Assembly (NCBI RefSeq): GCF_014638275.1
Contig: NZ_BMFJ01000005.1
Location: 42,879 to 106,878 of the forward strand
DNA from: Primorskyibacter flagellatus
GTDB lineage: Bacteria; Pseudomonadota; Alphaproteobacteria; Rhodobacterales; Rhodobacteraceae
Length of the DNA: 64,000 nt
Reading direction: 5' to 3'
Shown: one piece after another, positions 17,885 to 26,135 of the stretch
Position numbering within the stretch: the first letter of the stretch is position 1
Layout: each line of letters begins with the position of its first letter
The notes under the pieces: model-generated
Seen by the model: the letters and a program-made list of their open reading frames with translations, nothing else
Database searches by the model: none
What the model was told of the DNA's origin: nothing
Position numbers and translations under genes: made by a program

Positions 17885-17920
17885 GATTTTCTACTCCTTG
17901 TTGGTTCTTACTCCGGGAAT

Positions 17921-17953
17921 TCGCATTTTCGGATCAAAGCTCCGAAAATGCGA
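17921..17953 (-). promoter_or_regulatory. 13-bp perfect hairpin at ACAD/TAXI-SBP junction
   Basis: Perfect inverted repeat TCGCATTTTCGGA/TCCGAAAATGCGA with a 7-nt loop. On the - strand one arm encodes the last residues of the ACAD (V-A-F-S-E), the stop codon is in the loop, and the other arm is intergenic, 37 bp before the binding-protein gene. There is no T-run, so RNA processing, protection of the 3' end, or partial termination are all possible. Confidence 0.6.
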
Positions 17954-19166
17954 CATCCTTGTCGACGCGTACTTCGGGCGGCAGCCCGAGAATGCGTTCT
18001 CCGATGATGGTGCGCTGGATTTCGTCCGACCCCCCGGCAATCCGGTTGCCGGGCGCGGTCAGGTATTCGTTGCGCCAGCGCGCCACGTCATCCCCGACCT
18101 TGGCCGATATGCCCGCCGAAGTTCCCGCCAGATCCATCCCGAAAGCGCCCATTTCCTGCCGCAGCTTGCCCAGCAACAGCTTGCCGATCGAGCCCTCTTC
18201 ACCCGGTGCCTGGCCGCGCGAAAGCGACGTCATGACCCGGTAAGAGGTGAATTCCAGTCCGCGTTGACGCGCGATGAAATCGGCAATGCGCGCGCGCACC
18301 TCGTCGTCCTCGATGGCCGGGCGACCGTTCCGTTCGACACGGGTAGCCAGATCAATCAATTCCTCGGCCCGCGCACCGCCACTGGCCCGGCCGACGGAAA
18401 TACTGAACCGTTCGTTCATGAGTGTGGTCAGCGCCACCTTCCACCCTTCGGATACACCGCCCAAGCGGGCGCTGTCTGGCACGCGCAGGTTGTCGATGAA
18501 CACTTCGTTGAAACTGGAGCTGCCCGAAATCTGGCGAATAGGACGGGTTTCGATGGCCGGGTCGGACATGTCCACAAGGAACATGGTCATTCCCTTGTGC
18601 TTGGGCACCTGTGGATCGGTGCGCGCCAGCAGGATGCCGTGAGTGGAATATTGCGCCCCCGAGGTCCAAACCTTCTGACCGGAGATCACCCATTCGTCGT
18701 CTTCGCGGCGTGCACGGGTGCGGATACCGGCCAAATCGGACCCGGCGGCGGGTTCGGAAAAAAGCTGGCACCAGATGTCTTCGCCCGTGAGAGCCCGGGG
18801 CAAGAATCTTGTTTTCTGGTCTTCGGTGCCGTGGATCATGACCGTAGGCCCAACCAGCCCGATCCCGATCAGAAAGACGTTGGGCGGGACGGCGTAGCGC
18901 CCTTCCTCTTGATTCCAGATCACTTGCTCGATCGGAGTGGCGTCACGCCCACCGAAAGCACGGGGCCATGTCAGCCCCGCCCAGCCTGCGTCGGCCTTTC
19001 GTGCCTGCCAGTCGCGCGCACGGGCAACTTCGTCGGCGTCGCGGGCCATGAAATGGTCCTGGGCCTTTTCGCTTCCATTGCGGCGGGTCGTGTTGGCATC
19101 AAGCCAGTCGCGCGCCTTGGCGCGGAACGCGGCTTCTTCCGGGCTGTCGCTGAAATCCATCTGCAC
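17934..19166 (-). CDS. Acyl-CoA dehydrogenase, large (alpha-like) subunit type, 410 aa
   Basis: ACAD with FSDSPEEAAFRAKARDWLDAN at the start, AGWAGLTWPRAFGGRDA, FSEPAAGSDLAG, WVISGQKVWTSGAQ, and C-terminal RIAGGSDEIQRTIIGERILGLP. The MCAD-type Glu is Gly; MNERFSIS offers a Glu at the isovaleryl-CoA-type position. It follows another, shorter ACAD (19177-20289) by 10 bp. Such long/short pairs form alpha2beta2 enzymes in steroid side-chain degradation. The 3' end forms one arm of a hairpin. Confidence 0.92.
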   Translation of the reverse strand: MQMDFSDSPEEAAFRAKARDWLDANTTRRNGSEKAQDHFMARDADEVARARDWQARKADAGWAGLTWPRAFGGRDATPIEQVIWNQEEGRYAVPPNVFLIGIGLVGPTVMIHGTEDQKTRFLPRALTGEDIWCQLFSEPAAGSDLAGIRTRARREDDEWVISGQKVWTSGAQYSTHGILLARTDPQVPKHKGMTMFLVDMSDPAIETRPIRQISGSSSFNEVFIDNLRVPDSARLGGVSEGWKVALTTLMNERFSISVGRASGGARAEELIDLATRVERNGRPAIEDDEVRARIADFIARQRGLEFTSYRVMTSLSRGQAPGEEGSIGKLLLGKLRQEMGAFGMDLAGTSAGISAKVGDDVARWRNEYLTAPGNRIAGGSDEIQRTIIGERILGLPPEVRVDKDVAFSEL

Positions 19167-19176
19167 TTTGTCCTTG

Positions 19177-20289
19177 TCAGTTCGCGGCCCTTTGGCCGTC
19201 CGCCAGATTGCAAAGCAGCCGCTCGCGCCACAAATCGGCCAGGCCGAGTTCGGCCTTCAACTGCCATCCTCGCCGCAGAAACAAATGCGGGTCGGCCGCC
19301 CAGGTGAACCCGATCCCACCGTGAAGCTGCACCGATTCCTCAGTGGTGAATTGCACTGCATCGAGAGCCGCGAGGCGTGCTACCGCCGCCGCTTCGGACA
19401 GCCGTTCATCCCCGCTCGCCAGCGCCCAGGCGCCGAAAAAAGCATTGGACCGTGCCAGCTCGATCTTGGCGAACATGTCCGCGAGCCGGTGCTTGACCGC
19501 CTGAAAACTGCCGATCTGGCGTCCGAACGCCTGCCGCTCGCAGGCATAGTCTCTGGTCAGGAAAAGCGCCCGCTCGGCCAGGCCGATCTGTTCGAAGGCG
19601 GCCAACACTGCGGCGCCATCCAAAAGAGTCCGGATCGCTGCGGGATCGGAACCGGGAAGCAGTTCAACCGGCGTGTCGTGAAAGACAATCTCGGACGTCG
19701 GACGGGTGCGGTCGATCGCATCCAGCGCGCTGATCGACACCGAGGGGTCCGAAAGATCCGCCAGATAAAAGCGCGCGGTGCCGCCTTCGTCCAGGGCGGC
19801 GACGATCGCGAATGACGCATCGGATGCGAACGAAACTGGCGATTTCCTTCCCGAAAGGCGATCCTGCAGTACTTTTGCCGAGACCCGTTCCGGTGCAGAC
19901 CCTCCATCCTCGGCAAGCGCGGCGGTAACGATCATGCGGCCTTCGGCGATCCGGGGAAGCAGATTTTCCCTTTGGCTTTGCGTGCCCAAGTCCTGAATCG
20001 CGGGGATCGCCAGGCCAAGAACCGGGCCAAAAGGTATGGCGGCCAGGCTACGGCCGATCTCTTCGGCGACAATGGCCAGTTCGATCGCCCCCATCGCCGC
20101 CCCCCCGTAGTCTTCGGCAATTGCAAGGCCCAGCCATCCGCCGTCCGCCAAGGCGGTCCAGGTTGCGGAATCGAACCCGTCGGCAGCCTCAAGACAGTCA
20201 TGCGCCACCGCGAGAGTGGCGTGATCTCTCAGCATTCGTGCCAGCGTGTCGCGTATGGCATCGTGTTCGTCGGAAAAGCCGAAATTCAT
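19177..20289 (-). CDS. Acyl-CoA dehydrogenase, small (beta-like) subunit type, 370 aa
   Basis: First gene of the long - strand operon. ACAD fold with MNFGFSDEHDAIRDTLARML, GWLGLAIAEDYGGAAMG, the late ERQAFGRQIGSFQAVKHRLADMF, and QLHGGIGFTWAADPHLFLRR. The central flavin-binding segment is diverged (ALAEDGGS) and the C terminus lacks the GGT(S)EI signature and catalytic Glu, as in beta subunits of heteromeric ACADs. It probably needs the neighbouring 410-aa protein for activity. A CACATATGTG palindrome lies 101 bp upstream of its start. Confidence 0.9.
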   Translation of the reverse strand: MNFGFSDEHDAIRDTLARMLRDHATLAVAHDCLEAADGFDSATWTALADGGWLGLAIAEDYGGAAMGAIELAIVAEEIGRSLAAIPFGPVLGLAIPAIQDLGTQSQRENLLPRIAEGRMIVTAALAEDGGSAPERVSAKVLQDRLSGRKSPVSFASDASFAIVAALDEGGTARFYLADLSDPSVSISALDAIDRTRPTSEIVFHDTPVELLPGSDPAAIRTLLDGAAVLAAFEQIGLAERALFLTRDYACERQAFGRQIGSFQAVKHRLADMFAKIELARSNAFFGAWALASGDERLSEAAAVARLAALDAVQFTTEESVQLHGGIGFTWAADPHLFLRRGWQLKAELGLADLWRERLLCNLADGQRAAN

Positions 20290-20606
20290 GCTGGTCCTCT
20301 TCGGGTCATGGCATTTGGCGCCTGTTCACAAAAGGTAAGGCCCGCGTTCGGTATGTCCCAACCGCTATCCGGCCCCAGCCGCGTAAAACCACATATGTGC
20401 TGCGGCGTGGAAAAAGGGGCCAATGGAGCTAAGAATGCGATTCATCAAGAATGTGCTCAATCGACGTGAAAGCCGCAAAAACGAGGCAGTCGATTGATTG
20501 CTGCGGAGCTTGCCGCCTAGCGTGAAGGAACCGGGGCGTGTTCCGGGCGCAGGACATGTGGCCGAACCCTCTCAGAAAATGGAACTGATCAAGGGATTTT
20601 TGCGGA
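20290..20606. other. Divergent intergenic region with operator candidate
   Basis: 317 bp between the - strand ACAD operon and the + strand MaoC-like gene. It holds the palindrome at 20390-20399 and no convincing open reading frame. I could not fix a promoter by eye. The + strand gene has an AAGGGA element about 10 bp before its ATG. Confidence 0.5.
20390..20399. promoter_or_regulatory. Candidate operator CACATATGTG (copy 1)
   Basis: Perfect 10-bp palindrome in the divergent region, 101 bp upstream of the - strand ACAD operon start and 208 bp from the MaoC-like gene. The same sequence recurs at 25697 and 27599, also intergenic and at a similar distance from a start codon. Confidence 0.6.
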
Positions 20607-21089
20607 ATGGAAACTGTAGGACTCGGGTTTTGTTACGAAGATTTGCCTGTGGGGCGCAGGTTTCGGACCATTGGGCGCACCGTGACCGAAACCGATATCA
20701 CGAATTTTGTCAGCGTCACCGGCATGCTTGAGGTCTTGTTCATCAATCGTGACTTCCAGGAGAAGGAATCCAATATCCCCGGTTTCGCCGCGCCCGGTGC
20801 GCTGGTCTATACCTTCATGGAAGGGCTCTTGACCCAATCCACAATGCAACATACAGGCTTTGCCTTTCTGGACATGGAACTGAAGGTCATGGGACCCACA
20901 TTTGCCGGGGACACCATCCATTGTGAGGTCGAGGTAACAGAATCGCGCCGGTCGAAGAGCCGTCCGAACCGCGGATTGGTGCGGACGCGAAACAAGGTGT
21001 TCAAGCAAACCGGAGAACAGGTATTGGAGTATACGCCGCTGCGGATGATCAAGGCCCGCACGACGGATAAAGAGCCAGGAAAGGCATAG
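20607..21089 (+). CDS. MaoC-like hotdog protein without the catalytic Asp/His, 160 aa
   Basis: Hotdog-fold protein of the MaoC/FAS1-dehydratase type: VGRRFRTIGRTVTETDITNF at residues 16-35, then VTGMLEVLFINRDF where active hydratases have SGDxNPxHxD, and LKVMGPTFAGDTIH. Both catalytic residues (Asp, His) are replaced, by Met and Phe. It is thus probably non-catalytic alone, perhaps the partner subunit of a heteromeric hydratase or a binding protein. It directly precedes the IclR gene (28 bp), and the two are probably co-transcribed. Confidence 0.83.
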   Translation: METVGLGFCYEDLPVGRRFRTIGRTVTETDITNFVSVTGMLEVLFINRDFQEKESNIPGFAAPGALVYTFMEGLLTQSTMQHTGFAFLDMELKVMGPTFAGDTIHCEVEVTESRRSKSRPNRGLVRTRNKVFKQTGEQVLEYTPLRMIKARTTDKEPGKA

Positions 21090-21117
21090 GCCTGTTCCGG
21101 ATAGCGGCACTGGAGAC

Positions 21118-21942
21118 ATGACTATGAAAACCGCGCAATCTGACCCAGCCGAAGCCGCCGGGCGCACATCGGAAGGGCCCCGGTCCTTGACGCGTATCCT
21201 TGCGTTGTTCGATCTTTTGGCGCGCTGCAAACGTCACATGTCTCTTTCGGAACTCAGTATCGCGATTGATTGCCCCAAAAGCAGTTTGCTGGTGCTGCTT
21301 CGGCCCCTCACCGAGAAGGGGTATCTGATGCGCGAGGAAGACAATTACTTTCTGGGTCCGAGGATTTTTCAGTTCGCCCAGTCAATTCTGACCAACCATC
21401 CGTTCGAATCGGTCCTGCGCGGGGTGATGAATGATGTGGTTAACCAGACCGGTGAAACCATCCTGTTTGCTGTCCGGGACGGCGAGAAAGTCATTTATTC
21501 GTCGGTCATCGAAAGCCCCCAGCCCGTTCGGTATGTCGCCCAACAGGGGATCAACCGGCCATTGTTCTGTTCGGCATCGGGGCTGGTCATGCTGGCCTTT
21601 GACACGCAGCAGGAACTGGACGATTATTTTCGGCGCACTGAATTAAAGCCGCTGACGCCTAATTCGATCACCGATGAAAATGAACTGCGCGGGTTAATTT
21701 CGGAGATTCGCAAGACCGGGTATTCCAGTACAGCTGGAACCGCGCATGTAGATGCAGCGGGGTTCGGGGTTCCGGTCTTTCGCGCCGACGGACACTTGGC
21801 AGGGGCATTGGTGATTGGTGCTCCTCTGGAGCGCGCCAAGCGTAACAAGAAGCGATATGTTGCCGCTGCCAAAACGGCCGCTGAACAGCTCTCCCGAGCA
21901 CTCGGCTATCGTTCGGAGGTTGGGGAAACCGGCCGACACTAG
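21118..21942 (+). CDS. IclR family transcriptional regulator, 274 aa
   Basis: N-terminal winged helix-turn-helix (SLTRILALFDLLA, then MSLSELSIAIDCPKSSLLVL as recognition region, about residues 22-60), followed by the IclR effector-binding domain (FAVRDGEKVIYSSVIES; FCSASGLVML; GTAHVDAAGFGVPVF). Length is typical. IclR proteins bind short palindromes and respond to small aromatic or organic acids. The CACATATGTG sites around the window are plausible targets, but no binding evidence can be read from sequence. A second start, two codons on, is possible. Confidence 0.93.
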   Translation: MTMKTAQSDPAEAAGRTSEGPRSLTRILALFDLLARCKRHMSLSELSIAIDCPKSSLLVLLRPLTEKGYLMREEDNYFLGPRIFQFAQSILTNHPFESVLRGVMNDVVNQTGETILFAVRDGEKVIYSSVIESPQPVRYVAQQGINRPLFCSASGLVMLAFDTQQELDDYFRRTELKPLTPNSITDENELRGLISEIRKTGYSSTAGTAHVDAAGFGVPVFRADGHLAGALVIGAPLERAKRNKKRYVAAAKTAAEQLSRALGYRSEVGETGRH

Positions 21943-21982
21943 ACGTGTGCCGCCCGCCGTTGTTGTCATTCCGCAGGCGGGA

Positions 21983-23131
21983 TCATCTCAGTCCGAGTCC
22001 CCGCGCAATGATACCGCGAAGAATTTCGCGTGTGCCGCCGCGCAACGAAAACGACGGAACGGCGAGTTCCGTATACGCCAGAACAGCCGCATAGCTATCG
22101 CTCCCGCCAGGCACCGCCGGGCGCGACACAAGACTTCGGGCCAGGCGCGGAATGTCCTTTTCGAAAAGCGCTCCCAGATCTTTGACAATGGCGGCCTGAA
22201 GTGACGGGTTCTCTCCTTCGTTCAACATTCCGGCCACCGATCGTGACATCTGCCGCAGCACCATCAGATGCGCGGACAAACGGCCAATCTCGGCCTGCTG
22301 CGCTTCGGTTGCGTCGTCGCGCAGCAATCGGATCAGTTCCTCGATAAGGGCAAACGACGACAGGAACCGCTCGGGGCCGCTGCGCTCGAACGCCAGTTCG
22401 CTCATGACCTGTGACCAGCCCTCGCCCTTTTCGCCCAGCAGTGCATCGGAGGGCAAAAAGGTATCGTCGAATACCACCTGGTTGAAATGATGCTCGCCGC
22501 TCAGGTCGATGATCGGGGTGATCTGAATGTTGTCGGTGGCCTTGAGATCGACCAGAAATTGGCTCATCCCGCCGTGGCGGTCGTCGCTCTTGCCGGTGCG
22601 GCAGAACAGGATCATGTAATCGGCGACATGCGCATAGGTCGTCCAGACCTTCGTGCCGTTGATCCGGAACCCCCCTTCGACCTCGGTGGCCATCGTGCGC
22701 GTCGCCGCCAGGTCCGAGCCGGAATCCGGCTCGCTCATCCCGATGCAGAAACACAGTTCGCCCGCGGCGATGCGCGGTACGATCCGGCGTTTCTGATCAT
22801 CGGTGCCCTTGGCAAGTATGAGCGGACCGCTCTGCCGATCTGCGATCCAGTGCGAAATCACCGGGGCACCGGCGGCCAGCAGCTCTTCGGACACGACATA
22901 GCGCTCCAACGCATTGCGCGCGTGGCCGCCGTATTCCTTGGGAAAGGTCATGCCGACCCAACCGCGCTGTGCGAGCTTTCGTGAAAAATCGCGGCTGAAC
23001 CCATTCCACGATTTCGCGCGCTTTTCGGGGGGGAAATCGGCCAGCTCTTCGGCCAGGAACGTGCGGACCTCCTGCCGGAGGTCGTCAAAATCGGTACCGG
23101 GCGGGGGTGGCGAAAAGGCGGTGAGTGTCAT
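21983..23131 (-). CDS. Acyl-CoA dehydrogenase, large (alpha-like) type, 382 aa
   Basis: ACAD with RGWVGMTFPKEYGGHARN, CIGMSEPDSGSDLAATRT, RINGTKVWTTYAHVADYMI, and C-terminal FSLRGGTREILRGIIARGLGL. The MCAD-type catalytic Glu is Gly; a Glu is present in SGPERFLS at the isovaleryl-CoA-type position. It overlaps the upstream 352-aa ACAD by 4 bp (ATGA), so the two are translationally coupled and likely form one enzyme. Last gene of the PrpD operon. Confidence 0.92.
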   Translation of the reverse strand: MTLTAFSPPPPGTDFDDLRQEVRTFLAEELADFPPEKRAKSWNGFSRDFSRKLAQRGWVGMTFPKEYGGHARNALERYVVSEELLAAGAPVISHWIADRQSGPLILAKGTDDQKRRIVPRIAAGELCFCIGMSEPDSGSDLAATRTMATEVEGGFRINGTKVWTTYAHVADYMILFCRTGKSDDRHGGMSQFLVDLKATDNIQITPIIDLSGEHHFNQVVFDDTFLPSDALLGEKGEGWSQVMSELAFERSGPERFLSSFALIEELIRLLRDDATEAQQAEIGRLSAHLMVLRQMSRSVAGMLNEGENPSLQAAIVKDLGALFEKDIPRLARSLVSRPAVPGGSDSYAAVLAYTELAVPSFSLRGGTREILRGIIARGLGLR

Positions 23132-24186
23132 GCCGGGGCCCCTTTTGCCGCGCTGTCGGTGATGAAATGCCAGAACGTGTCGTGGGGGCTCGACAGGGCG
23201 GCGCGCCCAAGTTCCCTGGTCCAGTCAAGCTCGGTACCGAAGTCGTCACGCCATCCCCAGATCCGTTTGGTGAAATGATGAAGCGCGTGTTCCTGCGTAT
23301 AACCGATGGCCCCGTGAATCTGGTGGGCCAGGGCCCCGACCTTCTCCGCCGCTTCTCCGGCGCGGGCCTTGGCGGCGGCAACGGTCAGCGCAAAGGCCGG
23401 TGTGTCATAGCTGCCGGCCGCCATTTCGGCGGCCGTGCGCGAGGCAGCGGTTTCCCCGGCCATGGTCGCCAGATTGTGCTGGATCGCCTGAAACTTGCCG
23501 ATTGGCCGTCCGAACTGCACCCGGTCGTTGGCGTATTGAATGCTCATCTCCAGGATGGTCTCCATCGCGCCGGCGGCGGCAAGACTGCGGATAAGAGCGC
23601 CGAGCTGGCGCATCCCGCCCATGGGTCGTGGTAGGGGCACCGCATCGGTCTCTGCCAGGGTATGATCGAGCTTGATGTCGTCGCGCGGCATCCCGGCGAG
23701 ATCCTGCGCCGGGGCAACGTTCAGAACCTTCACCGGCAGGGACAGGACGTGATCGGTACCGTCCAGGACGGCAATGGTCACGATGAGGCTCGCCCAGCGG
23801 GCAAAGGGCACCAGTGTCAGATGCCCGCTCGCATGGACCCTCTTGCCGCGCTGTTCCAACCGCAGGGCTTCGCCTTCGGCGATGGTCAGCCTGCCACCGG
23901 GAAGGGCCATATTCGCGGTCGCCAGCACGGCATTTGCGATCAGGGTTTCAGCCAGAGGCAAGGGGAGGCCATGCGCCCCGGCAATACGCAAAAGTCCGAG
24001 CGCCTCGGCGGGTGGCACGCCGAAACCGCCTGCGTCCTCTGGCACCAGCGCCATGGTTAACCCTGCCTCCTCGATCTGCGTCCAGAGCGCCTCGGGGCAT
24101 TGTCCCGAGGCGGCGTCTTCGCGCATGCGGTGGGTGACATGGTCGCGGAACAGTCGCTCTGCCATGTCATGAATCATCGATTCCAT
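23128..24186 (-). CDS. Acyl-CoA dehydrogenase, small (beta-like) type, 352 aa
   Basis: Diverged ACAD. Recognisable parts are AGLTMALVPEDAGGFGVPPAEALGLL, the late NDRVQFGRPIGKFQAIQHNLATM, and HQIHGAIGYTQEHALHHFTKRIWGWRDDFG. The flavin-binding loop and the C-terminal GGT-Glu signature are missing, and the C terminus resembles beta subunits of heteromeric ACADs. It overlaps the following ACAD start by 4 bp and its own ATG overlaps the PrpD stop (TGATG). Confidence 0.9.
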   Translation of the reverse strand: MESMIHDMAERLFRDHVTHRMREDAASGQCPEALWTQIEEAGLTMALVPEDAGGFGVPPAEALGLLRIAGAHGLPLPLAETLIANAVLATANMALPGGRLTIAEGEALRLEQRGKRVHASGHLTLVPFARWASLIVTIAVLDGTDHVLSLPVKVLNVAPAQDLAGMPRDDIKLDHTLAETDAVPLPRPMGGMRQLGALIRSLAAAGAMETILEMSIQYANDRVQFGRPIGKFQAIQHNLATMAGETAASRTAAEMAAGSYDTPAFALTVAAAKARAGEAAEKVGALAHQIHGAIGYTQEHALHHFTKRIWGWRDDFGTELDWTRELGRAALSSPHDTFWHFITDSAAKGAPA

Positions 24187-25616
24187 CAGACGGTCCTTTC
24201 AGACGGTGTTTGATCGGCGCTGGACATTTCCTTCACGGGCTTGTCCTGCCGCGCATGGTTTTTTTGCCCGTCGGGGGCCGACGCCTCTCGCAGTGGCGGC
24301 AGATGCAGCCGCGTGCGCAGATCCCGGCGGAACGCACTGGCAGAGGGCGCCGCGCCCCCGTCCCTGCGATATTTTCCGAGGCAATCGGCGATTTTGTCGC
24401 CGATCGCGGCAGGGGTTGCCGGATCCGAGGGAGAGCCGGGGTGCGCCGCGACCGAGGTTTCGGCCAGGGTTACGTTCCCTTTGCGCAGGCGGACATGGAC
24501 CGTCCCATGGTCCACGCCAGCGTGATCCCGCCCCGATTCCGGTGTTGTTTGGATACTGATCATGTCCATAAGCCGGCGCACCGCGGGGCGATGGGGGTTG
24601 TCCCCTTCGAAATCCACCAGCCCGACCTGGCCCTGCTGCAGGGCCACGGCGAGCGTATAGGCGGCACAGAACTTGGCCTGCATTCCATCTTTGGGGTCGG
24701 TGACGTGCAACGGGACCATGACGCTTTCGGGCACTGTCATTTCAATCACCGATCCTTCGGGCACCGCCTCGCCGCCGCGTTCGGCGTGAAGGTGCCGCCC
24801 GGCGGCGATCATCCTGTGGGTGAGGTAGCAGCAGGGATACAGCTTGCGGGACACCGTGCCCAGATCGATCCGCGGTTCCACCGCTGCGGGGTCGGCCGCA
24901 ATCCCGTCCGGGCCGGCATAAAGGTCGAAGAAGCCGCGCGCCGCGAAGATATCCGGGGCGCCTGTGATGCCGGCCTCGGCCATCCGGGTGGCCCGCAATC
25001 CGACAAGGGCGGCGTTTCCGGCCTGGATCGGTTTCGCCATGGCGCCGAAATTGATCTGCATCCCCCCGGCCAGCGACGCCGCGAGGGACAGAGCGTTGCG
25101 AACCGCGTCGTCGCCGAGCCCAAGCTGATGCGCGACCGCTGCCGCCGATGCCAGAACCCCAATGGTCGACGTTGCGTGCCAGCCCTTGTTGTAGTGGTCA
25201 AAACCCAGGATCTGACCGAGCGCGACATTGACGGCTGTTCCGACCGCAAGCGCAGGGGCAATGCGATCGACCGTATCCGGCCGGACATCCGCAATGGCCA
25301 GCAGCGCCGGCACGATCACAACACTGGGATGAGTGACGCTGACCGTGTGGACATCGTCAAAATCGAGCGCATGCCCGGCAACCGCGTTCAGGAACGCAGC
25401 CTGTTCGGGGCTGCCACCTGCAGTATTCCCCGCTGGGACTGCCGGTCCACCTGCGTCGAGCGCGGCCAGCCGGCGAACCACCGGCTCATGCCACCCGCCA
25501 TAGATGGCGGCTATGGTATCCTCAACGCAAAGCGCGGCCTGCTCGGCGTCCGCATCGCTCAGCCGGTGCGGCGCGGCAACGAACCGCGACAAACGGCTGG
25601 TGAAATCGCTGACCAT
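24186..25616 (-). CDS. MmgE/PrpD family protein, 476 aa
   Basis: MmgE/PrpD-type protein, the family of 2-methylcitrate dehydratase and related carboxylic-acid dehydratases or isomerases. Visible motifs are AGHALDFDDVHTVSVTHPSV, DHYNKGWHATSTIG, LAGGMQINFGAMAKPIQAGNAA and KLYPCCYLTHRMI, in normal order. The ATG at 25616 has AAGGAC as ribosome binding site; the frame stays open 297 bp further upstream but that part looks non-coding. It starts an operon with two ACADs. An unusual (CACTG) repeat and a CACATATGTG site lie upstream. Confidence 0.9.
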   Translation of the reverse strand: MVSDFTSRLSRFVAAPHRLSDADAEQAALCVEDTIAAIYGGWHEPVVRRLAALDAGGPAVPAGNTAGGSPEQAAFLNAVAGHALDFDDVHTVSVTHPSVVIVPALLAIADVRPDTVDRIAPALAVGTAVNVALGQILGFDHYNKGWHATSTIGVLASAAAVAHQLGLGDDAVRNALSLAASLAGGMQINFGAMAKPIQAGNAALVGLRATRMAEAGITGAPDIFAARGFFDLYAGPDGIAADPAAVEPRIDLGTVSRKLYPCCYLTHRMIAAGRHLHAERGGEAVPEGSVIEMTVPESVMVPLHVTDPKDGMQAKFCAAYTLAVALQQGQVGLVDFEGDNPHRPAVRRLMDMISIQTTPESGRDHAGVDHGTVHVRLRKGNVTLAETSVAAHPGSPSDPATPAAIGDKIADCLGKYRRDGGAAPSASAFRRDLRTRLHLPPLREASAPDGQKNHARQDKPVKEMSSADQTPSERTV

Positions 25617-25625
25617 ATTGTCCTT

Positions 25626-25648
25626 CACTGCACTGCACTGCACTGCAC
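25626..25648. repeat. Pentanucleotide repeat (CACTG), about 4.6 copies
   Basis: Four complete CACTG units plus CAC, directly next to the AAGGA ribosome binding site of the PrpD gene (10 bp from its ATG). Short tandem repeats in this position can change promoter-to-RBS spacing by slippage; whether this one varies cannot be seen from one sequence. Confidence 0.85.
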
Positions 25649-25696
25649 ATTGCCTGATAAAGGAAGACGCAATCAACTCTCGGCGCAACACTTTCG

Positions 25697-25706
25697 CACA
25701 TATGTG
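25697..25706. promoter_or_regulatory. Candidate operator CACATATGTG (copy 2)
   Basis: Perfect 10-bp palindrome 81 bp upstream of the PrpD start. The right flank (TTGGAACAGGATTT) resembles the flank of copy 3 (TTCGATCAGGCTTT), so similarity extends beyond the palindrome. Confidence 0.65.
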
Positions 25707-26135
25707 TTGGAACAGGATTTCGTATTGTGATACTTGCGGCAGTTGGACATTCTGGATGTCGAACTTCCACCCGTATCGGCGCTGAATCGGAAATTGACCC
25801 TGACCAGTAAAGCTTCGGAAAGAATGGCAAATCTGGCTGAGGGTGGTGGCGTATAAGGTCCAGAGGACTAGCGCGCGATTGCGAATAGATATTTCGAGGT
25901 GCCGTCGTGTCATTTTTCGCCAGACGATGTATCCTCGAAGACCAAAGAAAAATGCGGTCGGCTCCGACGAGAGTTGTTTCGTGCCATTCCCGCGTTCACG
26001 AGATCGACGCCCTGCGTGTCACAGCTTGTAGGGTGCAATAGTCGACCTCGCATTTGCTCCGCGTTCTTGCCTTGAGCGAACTCAGTTGCCGTCGCCTCGC
26101 AGACATGAGGGACGCTTTCGGAACGGTGGGGCGAG

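Larger units (their letters stand above)
25617..26135. other. 519-bp divergent intergenic region
   Basis: Separates the PrpD operon (-) from the orphan permease (+). It contains a pentanucleotide repeat at 25626-25648 and the palindrome at 25697-25706. Open frames crossing it show no recognisable protein. The rest holds nothing I can identify. Confidence 0.5.

Noticed and set aside
21943..21982. Terminator between the IclR gene and the convergent ACAD gene
   Set aside because: Only a 6-bp stem (CCCGCC/GGCGGG) with a long loop and no T-run could be found.
25617..25913. 297-bp upstream extension of the PrpD frame
   Set aside because: The extension lacks conservation with the MmgE/PrpD family, runs through the CACTG repeat and the palindrome, and the ATG at 25616 has a good ribosome binding site.
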